A stretch of DNA of 64,000 bases from Tamarix chinensis (lineage: Eukaryota; Streptophyta; Magnoliopsida; Caryophyllales; Tamaricaceae). Location: contig CM060174.1 in assembly GCA_030549775.1 (NCBI GenBank), positions 11,196,286 to 11,260,285 of the forward strand, read 5' to 3'. The position numbers were made by a program, and so were the translations under genes. Shown piece by piece: positions 21,761-31,700 of the stretch. The notes beneath the pieces are model-generated. The model searched no databases. It saw only the letters and a list, made by a program, of their open reading frames with translations, and was not told where the DNA came from. Position 1 is the first letter of the stretch. The number at the start of each line of letters is the position of its first letter.

Positions 21761-24311
21761 CACTACCCCAAAAAGCAGTTTTAATAATGGTTATTTTATA
21801 GTTTTAATAACGGGTTTCAACCGTAATTAAAACGCCCATTACTAAATCTTTAATAACAGTTCATAACCATTATCAAAAATATAAAAAACCCGCCAATATA
21901 AGCATAAACTTTATGTTTAATAACGGTTTTTAAGAAAAACCGTTGTTAAAAAAGAGGGTTTTAATAATGGTTCCTACAAAAACCATTGTTAAAACATCAT
22001 CCAATTAGACTTTCATACATTATTTAGGCATTTATTAAACCCTAATACGTATTAAATGAGCATAAATTTGAGATTAAATGTACATTTTTAATAACGGTTC
22101 TTATGAAAACCATTATTAAAACCTACGTTTTAATAACGGTTGAAATAATTACCATATCTGCATTGTAAAACAACATTAATTCATAACAAATCTGCAATTA
22201 ATCACACCATAATTTCAATCAATCCCTAGTTAATATGTATGTCTTAATACATCGGACATATATACTGAAGAATAAAAATTAGTAGGCATACCACAACTTG
22301 GTAGCTCTACACCCCAAAGTAAAATGTTCATAAATCTAGCCTAAAAGACTTAAAGACATAGACAAAATAAAAACCTGAACATGCATGTAGAATATATAGA
22401 TCTCTACCTAATACTGAATGAATGTGTTCACGTGCTTGGCCCATTGGCCTCTCACTTCATCAATTTATTCAACATTGTATTGGTGACCTTGTGCATAATC
22501 ATCGGTGAAAAACTACAATGCCCAAGTTTTGATTAATACACAGTTAGCACTTACGTCAAGTACCAAACATATATGTCATGATTCATTAATGGAAAAATAT
22601 CAAAAAGAAAACATACATGGTTTGGATCTATGTTGACCGATCTATTTTGGACTATCAGATCCATTGCTCTACATACATAGTATCCACAATCATTGTCATT
22701 TTGCTGTTGTGGACACTGTCAGATGAATTCAGTTAGCTCTTCCTACTTACTATGACAAGCTCGTATTGAACATTCTTTGGATCTGGGACACCATTCCCAC
22801 CCCTCCTTTGATACGCTATCCGTAGTGCCCTAATAAATAGAGTTGGATACAAAATATTGTGAGTACGCATATATACCTCAAATAATGAAAGCTAAGTGAA
22901 TATATGTATAAATAAGCTAATGAAGTAAGAAGTGAAAAGTATATTAACATGTCAATAAATTCCTTCCCACCACGACGAGCGACTTCAAATGGCACGTCAT
23001 AAGTTTGAAGGGAATCAAACACATAGACTTTATTAAGATCAGGTCGGACGGCGTACAAAACCCAATGTTCAGTTGCGAGGTGAGGAATGCGATAGAGCTT
23101 GTTGTGTCCCTCAATCAAAATGCGATCAACTAAATAGTTTATGTGCCTACCCTCTCTTATTGTACTACCGTCAGCTATGTAGTATGGGCACACAAACACA
23201 ATAGAGGAAAACATTCCCTCCATCGCTACTCGAGTAGCTACCAACCTATGGACGACAAAAACAATGCATATTTGTTAATAACTAATAACTCATATAAGAG
23301 GTCATAAAAATTCCAATTGTATATGTTAAGAGTACTAAAATCTCAAAATGAAATAATACTTACTTGACATAGACGACGACACTTATGGTTGACATCCATT
23401 CTTGATTATAAATGTCGCTTATGTCAGTCGTCGATACCATGTAAGTAGCATTGCCCCTCCCAGCATACTCAAGACGACAATCAATGAAAATATAATTGTC
23501 CCTGAGGTAGTTTTGGGCATAAAAATATAATAAAGCTAATGCTGGTGGAGGTTGGCTTTGTTGATTTGAAGAAGGAATCTTTTGTGGGCCAAATGATTTT
23601 TCAGATTTAGCTCTTTTTCCTTTAGCAGCGCCCTAATTTGTGTTGCTCGTTCTACTAGTACCTCTCTTGGTTTTACTAGCAAAAGCAGTCCTTTTTTTTA
23701 TTCCTTTTTTGATTCCTTAATTGATAATATTAAACAAAATATATATTGAGCATATAAATATATATATGAAAAAGGTATTAATAGTTTACCTACTAAACAA
23801 GGTCTAATGAAGATATCAAATGTTAATTCCTCTTCAGTAGTGAGACATATTTGATCCGCAGGCCAAACCACAAAGCTTCTATGAGCTTCTAGTACTATGG
23901 TTGCCTCATCGCCCTCTTTATAACAAGGCATGTGTGCACTGCCAATGATTGGAGTGTCAATACTCACCAGCCTTGTATTTACGGCTAAATTGTGCCCGTG
24001 GATTGTTTGCGTTTCAGTACTGTGACTGATGCGGACCCATCCTTTTGCCAAAATTGTTGAAAGGTCATTCGCTAATAAGTCACATTTATGCAAACCCTAA
24101 ACAAAAATATTACACATTATTAATAATTTATTACACCAAATACATTTAATAACAATTCATAGTTTGTAATTCTTACCTCGGGAAGAGTAGAAAGAAATGT
24201 ATCAGCTTCACAACTATCTCTGACACTATTTACATTAGGTATGTGAAGCTGATCATGGTCTACTAAATCGGATGGCTTATACCCTTGAGATTTAATAAAT
24301 GACAACTCTTG
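21761..24311 (-). mobile_element. CACTA element B, truncated at its 5' side
   Basis: Starts CACTACCCCAAAAAGCAG at 21761, nearly identical to the left end of element D (55848), and contains the same subterminal TTTTAATAAYGGTT palindromes (21780-22140). It stays colinear with D until 24311 (GACAACTCTTG), after which the two sequences share nothing. The other terminus, leader and PF03004-like exons are absent, so about half the element was lost and no target duplication can be checked. Its coding half is better preserved than that of D. Confidence 0.85.
22617..24311 (-). pseudogene. CACTA-borne gene with Ulp1 (C48) cysteine protease domain, 5' truncated
   Basis: Exons read on the minus strand, boundaries approximate: 24311-24177 (..SQGYKPSDLVDHDQLHIPN..TLPE then GTAAGA), 24096-23790 (LHKCDLLANDLSTILAKGWVR..), about 23640-23363 (basic linker, then ..NYIFIDCRLEYAGRGNATYM..), 23245-22953 (Ulp1 part 1), 22829-22757 (..YQRRGGNGVPDPKNVQYEL..) and about 22712-22617 (Ulp1 part 2). 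The C48 catalytic set is visible: His in ATEHWVLYAV, Asp in KVYVFDSLQ, Gln and Cys in QQNDNDCGYYVCRAM. In these exons I saw no disabling stop. Ulp1 domains are common passengers of plant CACTA and MULE elements, and could remove SUMO from proteins. The gene lacks its promoter and first exons, so expression is doubtful. No transposase (PF02992) is seen. Confidence 0.82.
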
Positions 24312-25017
24312 TCCTTTTCCTCCTCAATTAGCCTATAAATACCTGTCTTAGCAGCTGTAACCAAGCTCCCTCTTTCGCAACCCAGAAACCCCAGCCGCTC
24401 GCCGTCGCCCAAACAGCTCTCTATTCCGCCATCTCCAGCGACCACCGCAACCAACTCCTCGCACTGAGACCATCCCTGCACTTCCCTCTACAAAACCAGA
24501 CCACCAGCACCCCTTCCCTTGCATTGCACGAGCTGCCCGGGGCGTGCAAAAGTGCCTCCTTGAACAACCTGTTCCAGCCCTCGCCGCCCCTCGCGTCGCA
24601 TTCTGCCGCCCATTTCCGCCTCTGTCGGCACCTCCTCCACCCTCCAAAACACCCAGGGAAGCTTCCTCTACCTTCCATACCTTCAACTCTCCCTGCCTCC
24701 TTCTCCTCCTTCCTCCCCCATCTTCCACCTCTCTCCACCACCCTCGGCCGCCGCACCAACCATCGCGCGCCGCCACCCCTTGCCATGCCACCACCCTCAT
24801 TCCACTCCCCTTCATCTGTTGTTTCTTTCCCCACTTCAAAATTCTTCTTTTCTCCTCCCATCTAACCACCACCTCCATCTTTCCCCCTCTTCTCCTCCTC
24901 CACCGCTGCCGCCGTCGCCGCCACGCACCGCCGCCAGACCACCACCGACCCTAGGTGGTTCTCCACTCATCCAAACCCTAATACCCCTTTTATATAACTG
25001 CTACTATTTTCTACCAA

Positions 25018-25026
25018 TATTAATAC

Positions 25027-25065
<39 letters not shown>

Positions 25066-25067
25066 TT

Positions 25068-25104
<37 letters not shown>

Positions 25105-25244
25105 CATCATCATCATCATTATTATCATTATTATTGTCTCCATCATTAATGTTCTTATTTTCTTAATAATACTAACATCCCTTTTTAAACCCTAACTTTT
25201 ATTATACTTAACTTTGGTCTTATTTTTATAATTATTAGTATTAA

Positions 25245-25305
<61 letters not shown>

Positions 25306-25426
25306 TCTATTATCCTTACTATGGTTATTATTATTATTGCTTAACCTTACTTGGTTGTATTATTTTTATTATTATTATTATTATTACTATTATTATTATT
25401 ATTACTATTATTATTACTATTATTAC

Positions 25427-25484
<58 letters not shown>

Positions 25485-25495
25485 CTTAACACATT
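25018..25495. repeat. (ATT)n trinucleotide microsatellites, three blocks
   Basis: ATT/TTA runs occur at about 25027-25104, 25241-25304 and 25362-25484, separated by short unique stretches. They produce poly-Leu and poly-Asn frames that are not genes. A fourth (TTA)n tract lies at 59943-60019 within element D. Confidence 0.95.
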
Positions 25496-26574
25496 TATCA
25501 CTATTGTTAATAATAATACTACTTTTGTTCTTATCCATGTTACTTAACTCAAGCTATTAAATATCATGTGGTTTTTAACTAAGAAGTGTACTTGAACCTT
25601 ATTACCATACCACTTAACATTAACCCTAACCTCATTACTATGACACTATTATTAGCTATTACTATTACTACTACTATCACTACCTTATTGTTGTAATAAA
25701 AAGCATTTGAACCCTTTTATTATTCAAGAATATACAACTATTATCATTATCACCCTTAGGAATAGTTACTAGTAATATTGTGACCTTATAATATTATTAT
25801 TACAAATATAATGCCATTAATATACTTGGCCTTAAAACGTTAGGGTTTCTATCACTAGACATTAGTGTCACTATTTTATTAATACTAACACTATTTTCCT
25901 ATAGCTAGCATAAACCCTCTTACTACAAGATTAGAACTAATGGGTTTAATAAAATAAGTGTAACAATAAGTATCAAAAAATAAATATATTTTGACTACTA
26001 ATATTTAGTATACTAATTCTAAGGTAAAAACCCTAGTTTTTGTATAATACCCTTTTTAGTAATAAAAACCCTAATCCTAAACTATAATAAGGGTTGATGG
26101 TACTTGCAAGGGAAAAAAATACTTAGCTTCTTTCCCTTTTATAGGTAACCCTGACCAAAGCCCTAAGGAGTTATAGGAGCGTGCTCCAAGCCCGGCGTCG
26201 CCTTAGGTAAGGACGTAACTAAGGCCTCTTGTGTGTCTACATGTATTATGTGTTTCGCATGCTATGTACCATACGTTTATCATTATCAATTATGTTGCGT
26301 GTGTATGACATGGAGATGAAATATGTGTGGTATGTTTACATGGCATGTGTATTATGCATATGTGATGATATGTGTCGTGATCCTATAAGACATGCATGTG
26401 AGGGAATTGATGTATTAGGAAGGAGGATAGGGAAGGAGATTGACCAAGGGGAGTGAGTGGATCTAAATATTTTAATGAATCATGGGTGGAAGAATAAAAT
26501 GAGAATGCTAGGGTTTGTGTGGGAGAATCAGATTTATGATTTTTATGGTTTTTCGTGGGAGAGTTTAATTAATG

Positions 26575-26945
26575 GTTTCATGGTAGTATTAATGGCTGCA
26601 TGGTGGTATTATGGTTTGCATGGTGGTAGTAGGGTTTGCATGGTGGTATTATGGTTTGCATGGTGGTATTAGGGTTTGTAAGGTGGTATTAATGATTGCA
26701 TGGTGGTATTAATGGCTTCTGGTGGTATTAGGGTTTGCATGGTGGTGTTATGGTTTGTGTGGTGGCATTAATGTTTGTATGTGGTATTAATGATTGCATG
26801 GTGATATTAATGGCTTATGGTGGTATTAGGGTTGGCATGGTGGTGTTGTGGTTCGTGTGGTGGTATTAATGTTTGTATGGTGATATTAGGGTTTGCATGG
26901 TGGAGTTAGGGTTTTGCATGGGAGTTAATGATTGTATGGGATTTA
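26575..26945. repeat. About 20-bp minisatellite within the long LTR
   Basis: Repeated units of the form GGTGGTATTAGGGTTTGCAT with variants (..ATTAATGGC.., ..TTATGGTTTG..) are strung head to tail, in places with 18-22 bp spacing. It explains the 71-residue ORF at 26457-26672. Confidence 0.85.
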
Positions 26946-27479
26946 GGGTTTGTGTCAAAAGTTTGAGAGGTTGCACGGGGTGTGTAACATTTACGTGAGA
27001 GCAAAATTTATGTATGAAAGGTCGATTTGGGGCGTAAGGGAGGTTATGAAAGCATTATTTAGGTGTCTAACTGTTTTGGATGGAAAATAGTACGTGGAGT
27101 AGTATAAGGGTATGGAGGAGACATAATTAGGGTTTTGGAGTGATTAACTCTGGGTCATTGTGATTAAGTAGGGTTGGAGTAGCTAATTGCGAGTTGTTGA
27201 GGATAATTAAGGTTTGGGATGGCTAAGAATAGTTGTTATGGTAAAATAGGGTTAAGAGTGGTTAACCACGGTTTGGTATGGACAATTAGGGTTTGTTATG
27301 GCCACTTAGAGTTGTTTGGTGTTATCATGTGTATTATTGATTAAAGTGTATTTATGAATGTGGAATTTTATTGTTTGTGATGTGTAAAGCATAAAGAGAA
27401 TGATTTATGCATATCAATGGTGAAGATCTTTTGAATAAGATATGTTAAGACACTAACCACTTATAGAGAAAAATGTTGA

Positions 27480-27830
27480 GCCGGACCCAGACCGGTCCAC
27501 CGGCAAATAATAGTGGCAGGGTATGTTACCCTCATGACCGGTCCACCGGCTATAATAGTGGCAGGGCATGGCCCTCATGACCGTTCCACCGGCTATAATA
27601 GTGGGGGATTCCGTGCTCAACAACTAATAAGAATAATGGTAAGAGACATGGGAAAGATACAAATATTAATAGTGGAACACCTTGTGAGTCAGAGCTAGAC
27701 CGGTCCACCGACAAATAATAGTGGCAGGGTATGTTACCCTCATGAACGGTCCACCGGCTATAATAGTGGCAGGGCATGACCCTCGTGATCGTTCCATCGG
27801 CTATAATAGTGAGGTTCCCGCACTCACATG
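27480..27830. repeat. Minisatellite with CCGGTCCACCGG core
   Basis: Units read ACCGGTCCACCGGCTATAATAGTGG, each followed by a short variable spacer that includes GGCAGGGTATG or GGCAGGGCATG. About six units are visible here. The same unit recurs at 32310-32920, and as diverged or reverse-oriented copies at 15900-16015, 19360-19605 and 20190-20490. Confidence 0.85.
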
Positions 27831-28350
27831 GACTATTAAAGAATATGTGTGGAATGAACGTATTATTAATGAGAAATAAGAATAAGTCACCAGAAAAGTA
27901 TTCAGACCTTATCTTGCGGGTTATCGCATGTTGTCTATATGATTGAACTATGTGTGTTGTGTGGTATGATTGTATGCTTGGCCTTAGCGCACCAGTGCCC
28001 TTACTCAGTATTGGACCCGTACTGATACTACCTTGATTGAATGAGTCTTGTGATGATCCATCAATGGTGGGGAGCAGACCTCCTATGTAGGTTTGATCGG
28101 TTACTATTTTGGGGTGGAAGGCTTGACTCAAGTGAGTAAGCGATCCGGATATTGATCCTTTTTGGGGATTGTTTTGTTAGCTATATTTTGTATAACATTT
28201 CCCATTTTTAAAGAAAAAAGTATTATAGGGTTGTAATCCTAAATCGTATTCATAATTCTGTTTGAATTATATCTTATTAACGATTTATGTTAAATGTCGT
28301 CTTGCGTTTTATGATATTTCGTACTTATTGATGATCGGATTTAGCCTTAG

Positions 28351-28396
28351 CACTTAGTACCGAAACGGTAGGAATGAATCGGTCTGGTACTAAGTG
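28351..28396 (+). other. Conserved stem-loop near the LTR 3' end
   Basis: CACTTAGTACC (28351-28361) pairs perfectly with GGTACTAAGTG (28386-28396) across a 24-nt loop. It is followed by TGGTGGTAATAACCCC, a box present at the same distance from other LTR ends. Related stem-loops are at 16543-16591, 18680-18726 (reverse), 19707-19753 (reverse) and, with different sequence, 33721-33767. Function is unknown; an RNA 3'-end or packaging element is possible. Confidence 0.6.
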
Positions 28397-28499
28397 TGGT
28401 GGTAATAACCCCAAGTTTACTGTTTTAATTCTTTCGCTTCCGCTAAACCTTTTGATTTAAACAAAATTTTTCAGTAGTAAATTTTGGGGTGTTCCAAGT

Positions 28500-28511
28500 T
28501 GGTATCAGAGC
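28500..28511 (+). promoter_or_regulatory. Primer-binding site 1 (initiator Met tRNA)
   Basis: TGGTATCAGAGC, exactly complementary to the 3' end of plant initiator tRNA-Met, lies 3 bp after the LTR end at 28496. It marks where minus-strand DNA synthesis of the retroelement would start. Confidence 0.85.
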
Positions 28512-28636
28512 GGTTGGTCCTTCGGCCACGCTCGTTTTCGAAAATAAATTTGGTTTTCGGACTTCGTATTTGATTTTGAAGTGTGTTTTGACCGCTCCTC
28601 TATTTGTTTAAAACTTTGTAAGCTAATATCACAAGT

Positions 28637-28648
28637 TGGTATCAGAGC
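28637..28648 (+). promoter_or_regulatory. Primer-binding site 2, duplicate of the first
   Basis: A second exact TGGTATCAGAGC lies 137 bp downstream, preceded by AAGCTAATATCACAAGT. This is the same junction as in the five-unit array at 16690-17000. About 15-20 bp later the sequence changes to another repeat, so no gag follows. Confidence 0.7.
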
Positions 28649-28702
28649 TTTTGGTTGTTGATTAAGTGCCAATATTAATCCTATTAAATACTAGAAGTAT
28701 AG

Positions 28703-31700
28703 TGTAATACCCCATATTTTTAAAATCTAAATTTATTAAGTTTAATGATTTTATTAGCGTAATTTGATGTGAATAATTAATTATTTTAATTTCGATTCAT
28801 TTTATGGATTTATTGACGATTTCGAGTTCATAATTGAATGTAATTAATCATTGTCGTTGTGAACCATTCTAGATAAATTCGTTCATGATAATGATTTTAT
28901 TATATTCTTATGAATTTGATTTTTGGTTAAAAATATGTATTCCCGTTCTTTCTCGTATTTTTTATTTTTAATAATTTGGATTTGTTTTCGATTATAACAT
29001 TGTCCCGTGATTACGACGTTATTTTGAAGTTATATTTTATTAACGAAATATATTATTTAAATAATTAAATTTCTGTTTAAATAGTTAAAGTTATTTTAAT
29101 GATTTTATTTGTAAAAAATATTTCTAAAATTAATTTTCTTATGTTTTACGATTTATGATTTACGGAAAACCGATTTCGGAAATTCTTTAAATTAGTCTCG
29201 GTTTATTTATATTTCACTTGAATAATAATTTTTAGAGGTCTTATAATATATTTTTGTAAATAATATAAATTTTTCGTTCGTTGGTAAATTCTTCCAAAAA
29301 TGTTTCAAAAATTCTTTATATAGTTCTTTTTTAATTTTAACCTTTCGGAACCTTACGAAATAATTTTTGTTAAATGAATTTTAGATAAAGTATTTCAATG
29401 ATAATTTTAAACATTTAGTATTTTATTTTATGAGTTTTTGTAAAAAAAAAATAGGAACCTTGCTCGCGCCCCGATCCCCCTCCCTTCCTCTTTCTTTTCC
29501 CTCTTCTCTCCCTTCTCTTATGTTTCCCTATTCTCGTCGACCCCTGCTCCCTAGCCAGCCGCAACAGCCACCTCGGCAACAGCGACCAAAGCAATAGCGC
29601 GGGAGCAACATCAGCGACGAGCCACGCCAGGTGCTCCACTGTCCGGCCACCGGTGAGCCTCACTGATCACCGGCGAGCCACCGTTGTTCCCCGACAAAGC
29701 TTCTCCGGCATTTTCTTGTCCCGATTTGTGTTGATTTCGTTAGGTATAAATTTATGAAAACCCTAATATAGATTTAATTAATTGGGTATGAATTAGCTTA
29801 TAAAATTAAATTGATTGTTTGATTGTGTATATATGTGCTGTAAGAATGATTTGGATAGGTTAATTGTATTGTTATGTTGAGATTTCAGAAAAATTGGATT
29901 TTTGGCCGGGTTACGCCCAAATTTTTTGGATTCGCATGTTTTTGCGATTTTGGACAAATTGATTATACAATATGTTTTAAAATGTATTCAATTTCATTTT
30001 GGAACCATCAATTTGAGAAATTTATGGAGGTTTTATCGGAATTTGATTCATAGGTCAAATTTTGAGTGTAATGAAAATGGGTCGTATAATTGAGCCGTCC
30101 CGCTCAATTGATTTTATAATATCGTTTAAAATGTATTTAATTTTATATTGGAAGTGTTGATTTGAGAAAATTGTGCATTATTGATCAAAATTGGATTTTT
30201 AGGTCAAAACTCTCGCGGGTTTAAATTGGATTGTGTAATCGGGTCATTTTATTCAATTGACTATACAATTCATATTAGAATATATTTAATTACATTTCCG
30301 AACCATCAATTTATATATTTTAACAATAATTGATCGGATTTGCGTTCCGGGATCAAAAACCCTAACTGTGCTAAATTATGAATTTCTTTTATTAGTTTTG
30401 AGCAATTGATTATTTGATATGTTATAAAATGTGTTTAATTGCATTTCTAAACATCCAATTTGATTAAATTAATAGAATTCAACCGAATTGTATTTTCGGG
30501 CCTAAAACCCTAGATTTCAAGTGAGATTATAAAATTGGTTATTTGTATAGTTGTTTTTCTAAAATTAAATTATAGAAGTAGTTGAAATGATCCTAATTGT
30601 ATTCTAATACTTTTAATTTGAATTAATTAATTTGAATTACCCGAGTTTGTGTTGTGGGCTTTAAAACCCTAATTTTGAAAATGGATAGTCTTAAATTGGT
30701 TACTAGGAAGATTGTTTTGTTGAAGTTAATTATCTAGATTTATCTAAAATTAGTTTAGTTGTGTTTTAAAACTATCAATTGGAGGTAATCGAAGTGATTT
30801 GGTCGATTAGTAGTTTAGAGATTTAAAACCCTAATCTTCGGGGATTGTTTTATAAAATCGATTTTGCTATGCGTCTTTTATCTAATAGATTTCTATCTTT
30901 AGGTTTTAAGTCATTTAAGTTATGTTTTAAACTAATCAGCTTGGTTTTGGTTCTATGCAAATGGTTGGTTTACCTATTTAGTTGTAAAACTTAATGAATA
31001 AGTTATCTTTGATAAATTATCTTATGACCGATTATCTTCCTCGGGCTTTCCAAACTAGTATAAAATGTCATAAGTGTAATTGTATTAATTTGTTTTGATT
31101 GATATCTAATCTTAAATCTTAATAGAGCTATGCTTTTAAGTCCTAAGTTTTGGACACGTTTTCCAAGAAAAATAGTTTGTGTCTCTTGTATCGATTAAAT
31201 TATAATAGTTGAAATTATTGATCGATAGGATAGTTTCTAACTTAGTTTTCGATGTAATCTAGGAAAGATTTATTGTGGATCCTCGAACTAGTGATCTCTC
31301 TCCCTCTTATCTCGCTTAGCTAGCTTCAGATCTAGGTAGGTCTCTATTTACCTCTACTTATGGGTATTTAGTAAGGATGTGGCTAAGGCTGCTTGTGTGA
31401 TATGTGATCTACTTGCCTTGGATGCTTCATACATATATACCATGTCCTGTTGTGTATCACATGTTTGAACTTAACATGTTTTATGCGTAGCGCAACTTGG
31501 AGTTAAAGTATGTGGTATGTATTTTTCTTATGACACGAATGTGATATCCGTATGTGGTGATTATGATGTGCTGTGACATGATGTAACCCTCTAGGACATG
31601 CATGCTAGGGCGATTATGGTGATGACATGGAGATGAAAGGACAAAAAGAAATAAATGGGAAGTGAGTTGCTAGAAGAGAGTATAAGGGATCCGATTAGGG

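Larger units (their letters stand above)
24312..28496 (+). repeat. Long LTR, forward orientation, 5' truncated, ending at a primer-binding site
   Basis: The segment begins abruptly next to element B. A TATA-like CTATAAATACC at about 24332 is followed by a pyrimidine- and GC-rich leader-like block to 24960. ATT microsatellites (25018-25495), a TTAGGTAAGGACGTAAC..AAGGCC motif (26200-26225, matched at 31365-31390 in the solo LTR), TTAGGGTTTGCATGGTGG minisatellites and CCGGTCCACCGG minisatellites follow. Next come GTGCCCTTACTCAGTATTGG (about 27994), the stem-loop 28351-28396 and the terminal TTTTGGGGTGTTCCA at 28496. The order matches the solo LTR. ORFs in the C-rich block and ATT runs are artefacts of composition. 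No gene. Confidence 0.75.

Noticed and set aside
22816..24093. A host SUMO protease (ESD4/ULP) gene
   Set aside because: The Ulp1 exons lie within CACTA termini and subterminal repeats and are repeated in D; the gene is transposon cargo.
24348..25166. Several ORFs of 110-176 codons on both strands in a C-rich block
   Set aside because: Composition artefact of the pyrimidine/GC-rich LTR leader; overlapping frames on both strands, repetitive Pro/Ser/Leu content, no domain.
25347..25560. Poly-Asn and poly-Leu ORFs
   Set aside because: Translations of the ATT microsatellite.
27550..28131. 193-codon minus-strand ORF
   Set aside because: Spans the CCGGTCCACCGG minisatellite of the LTR; repeated peptide pieces such as HYYSRW reflect the DNA repeat, no domain.
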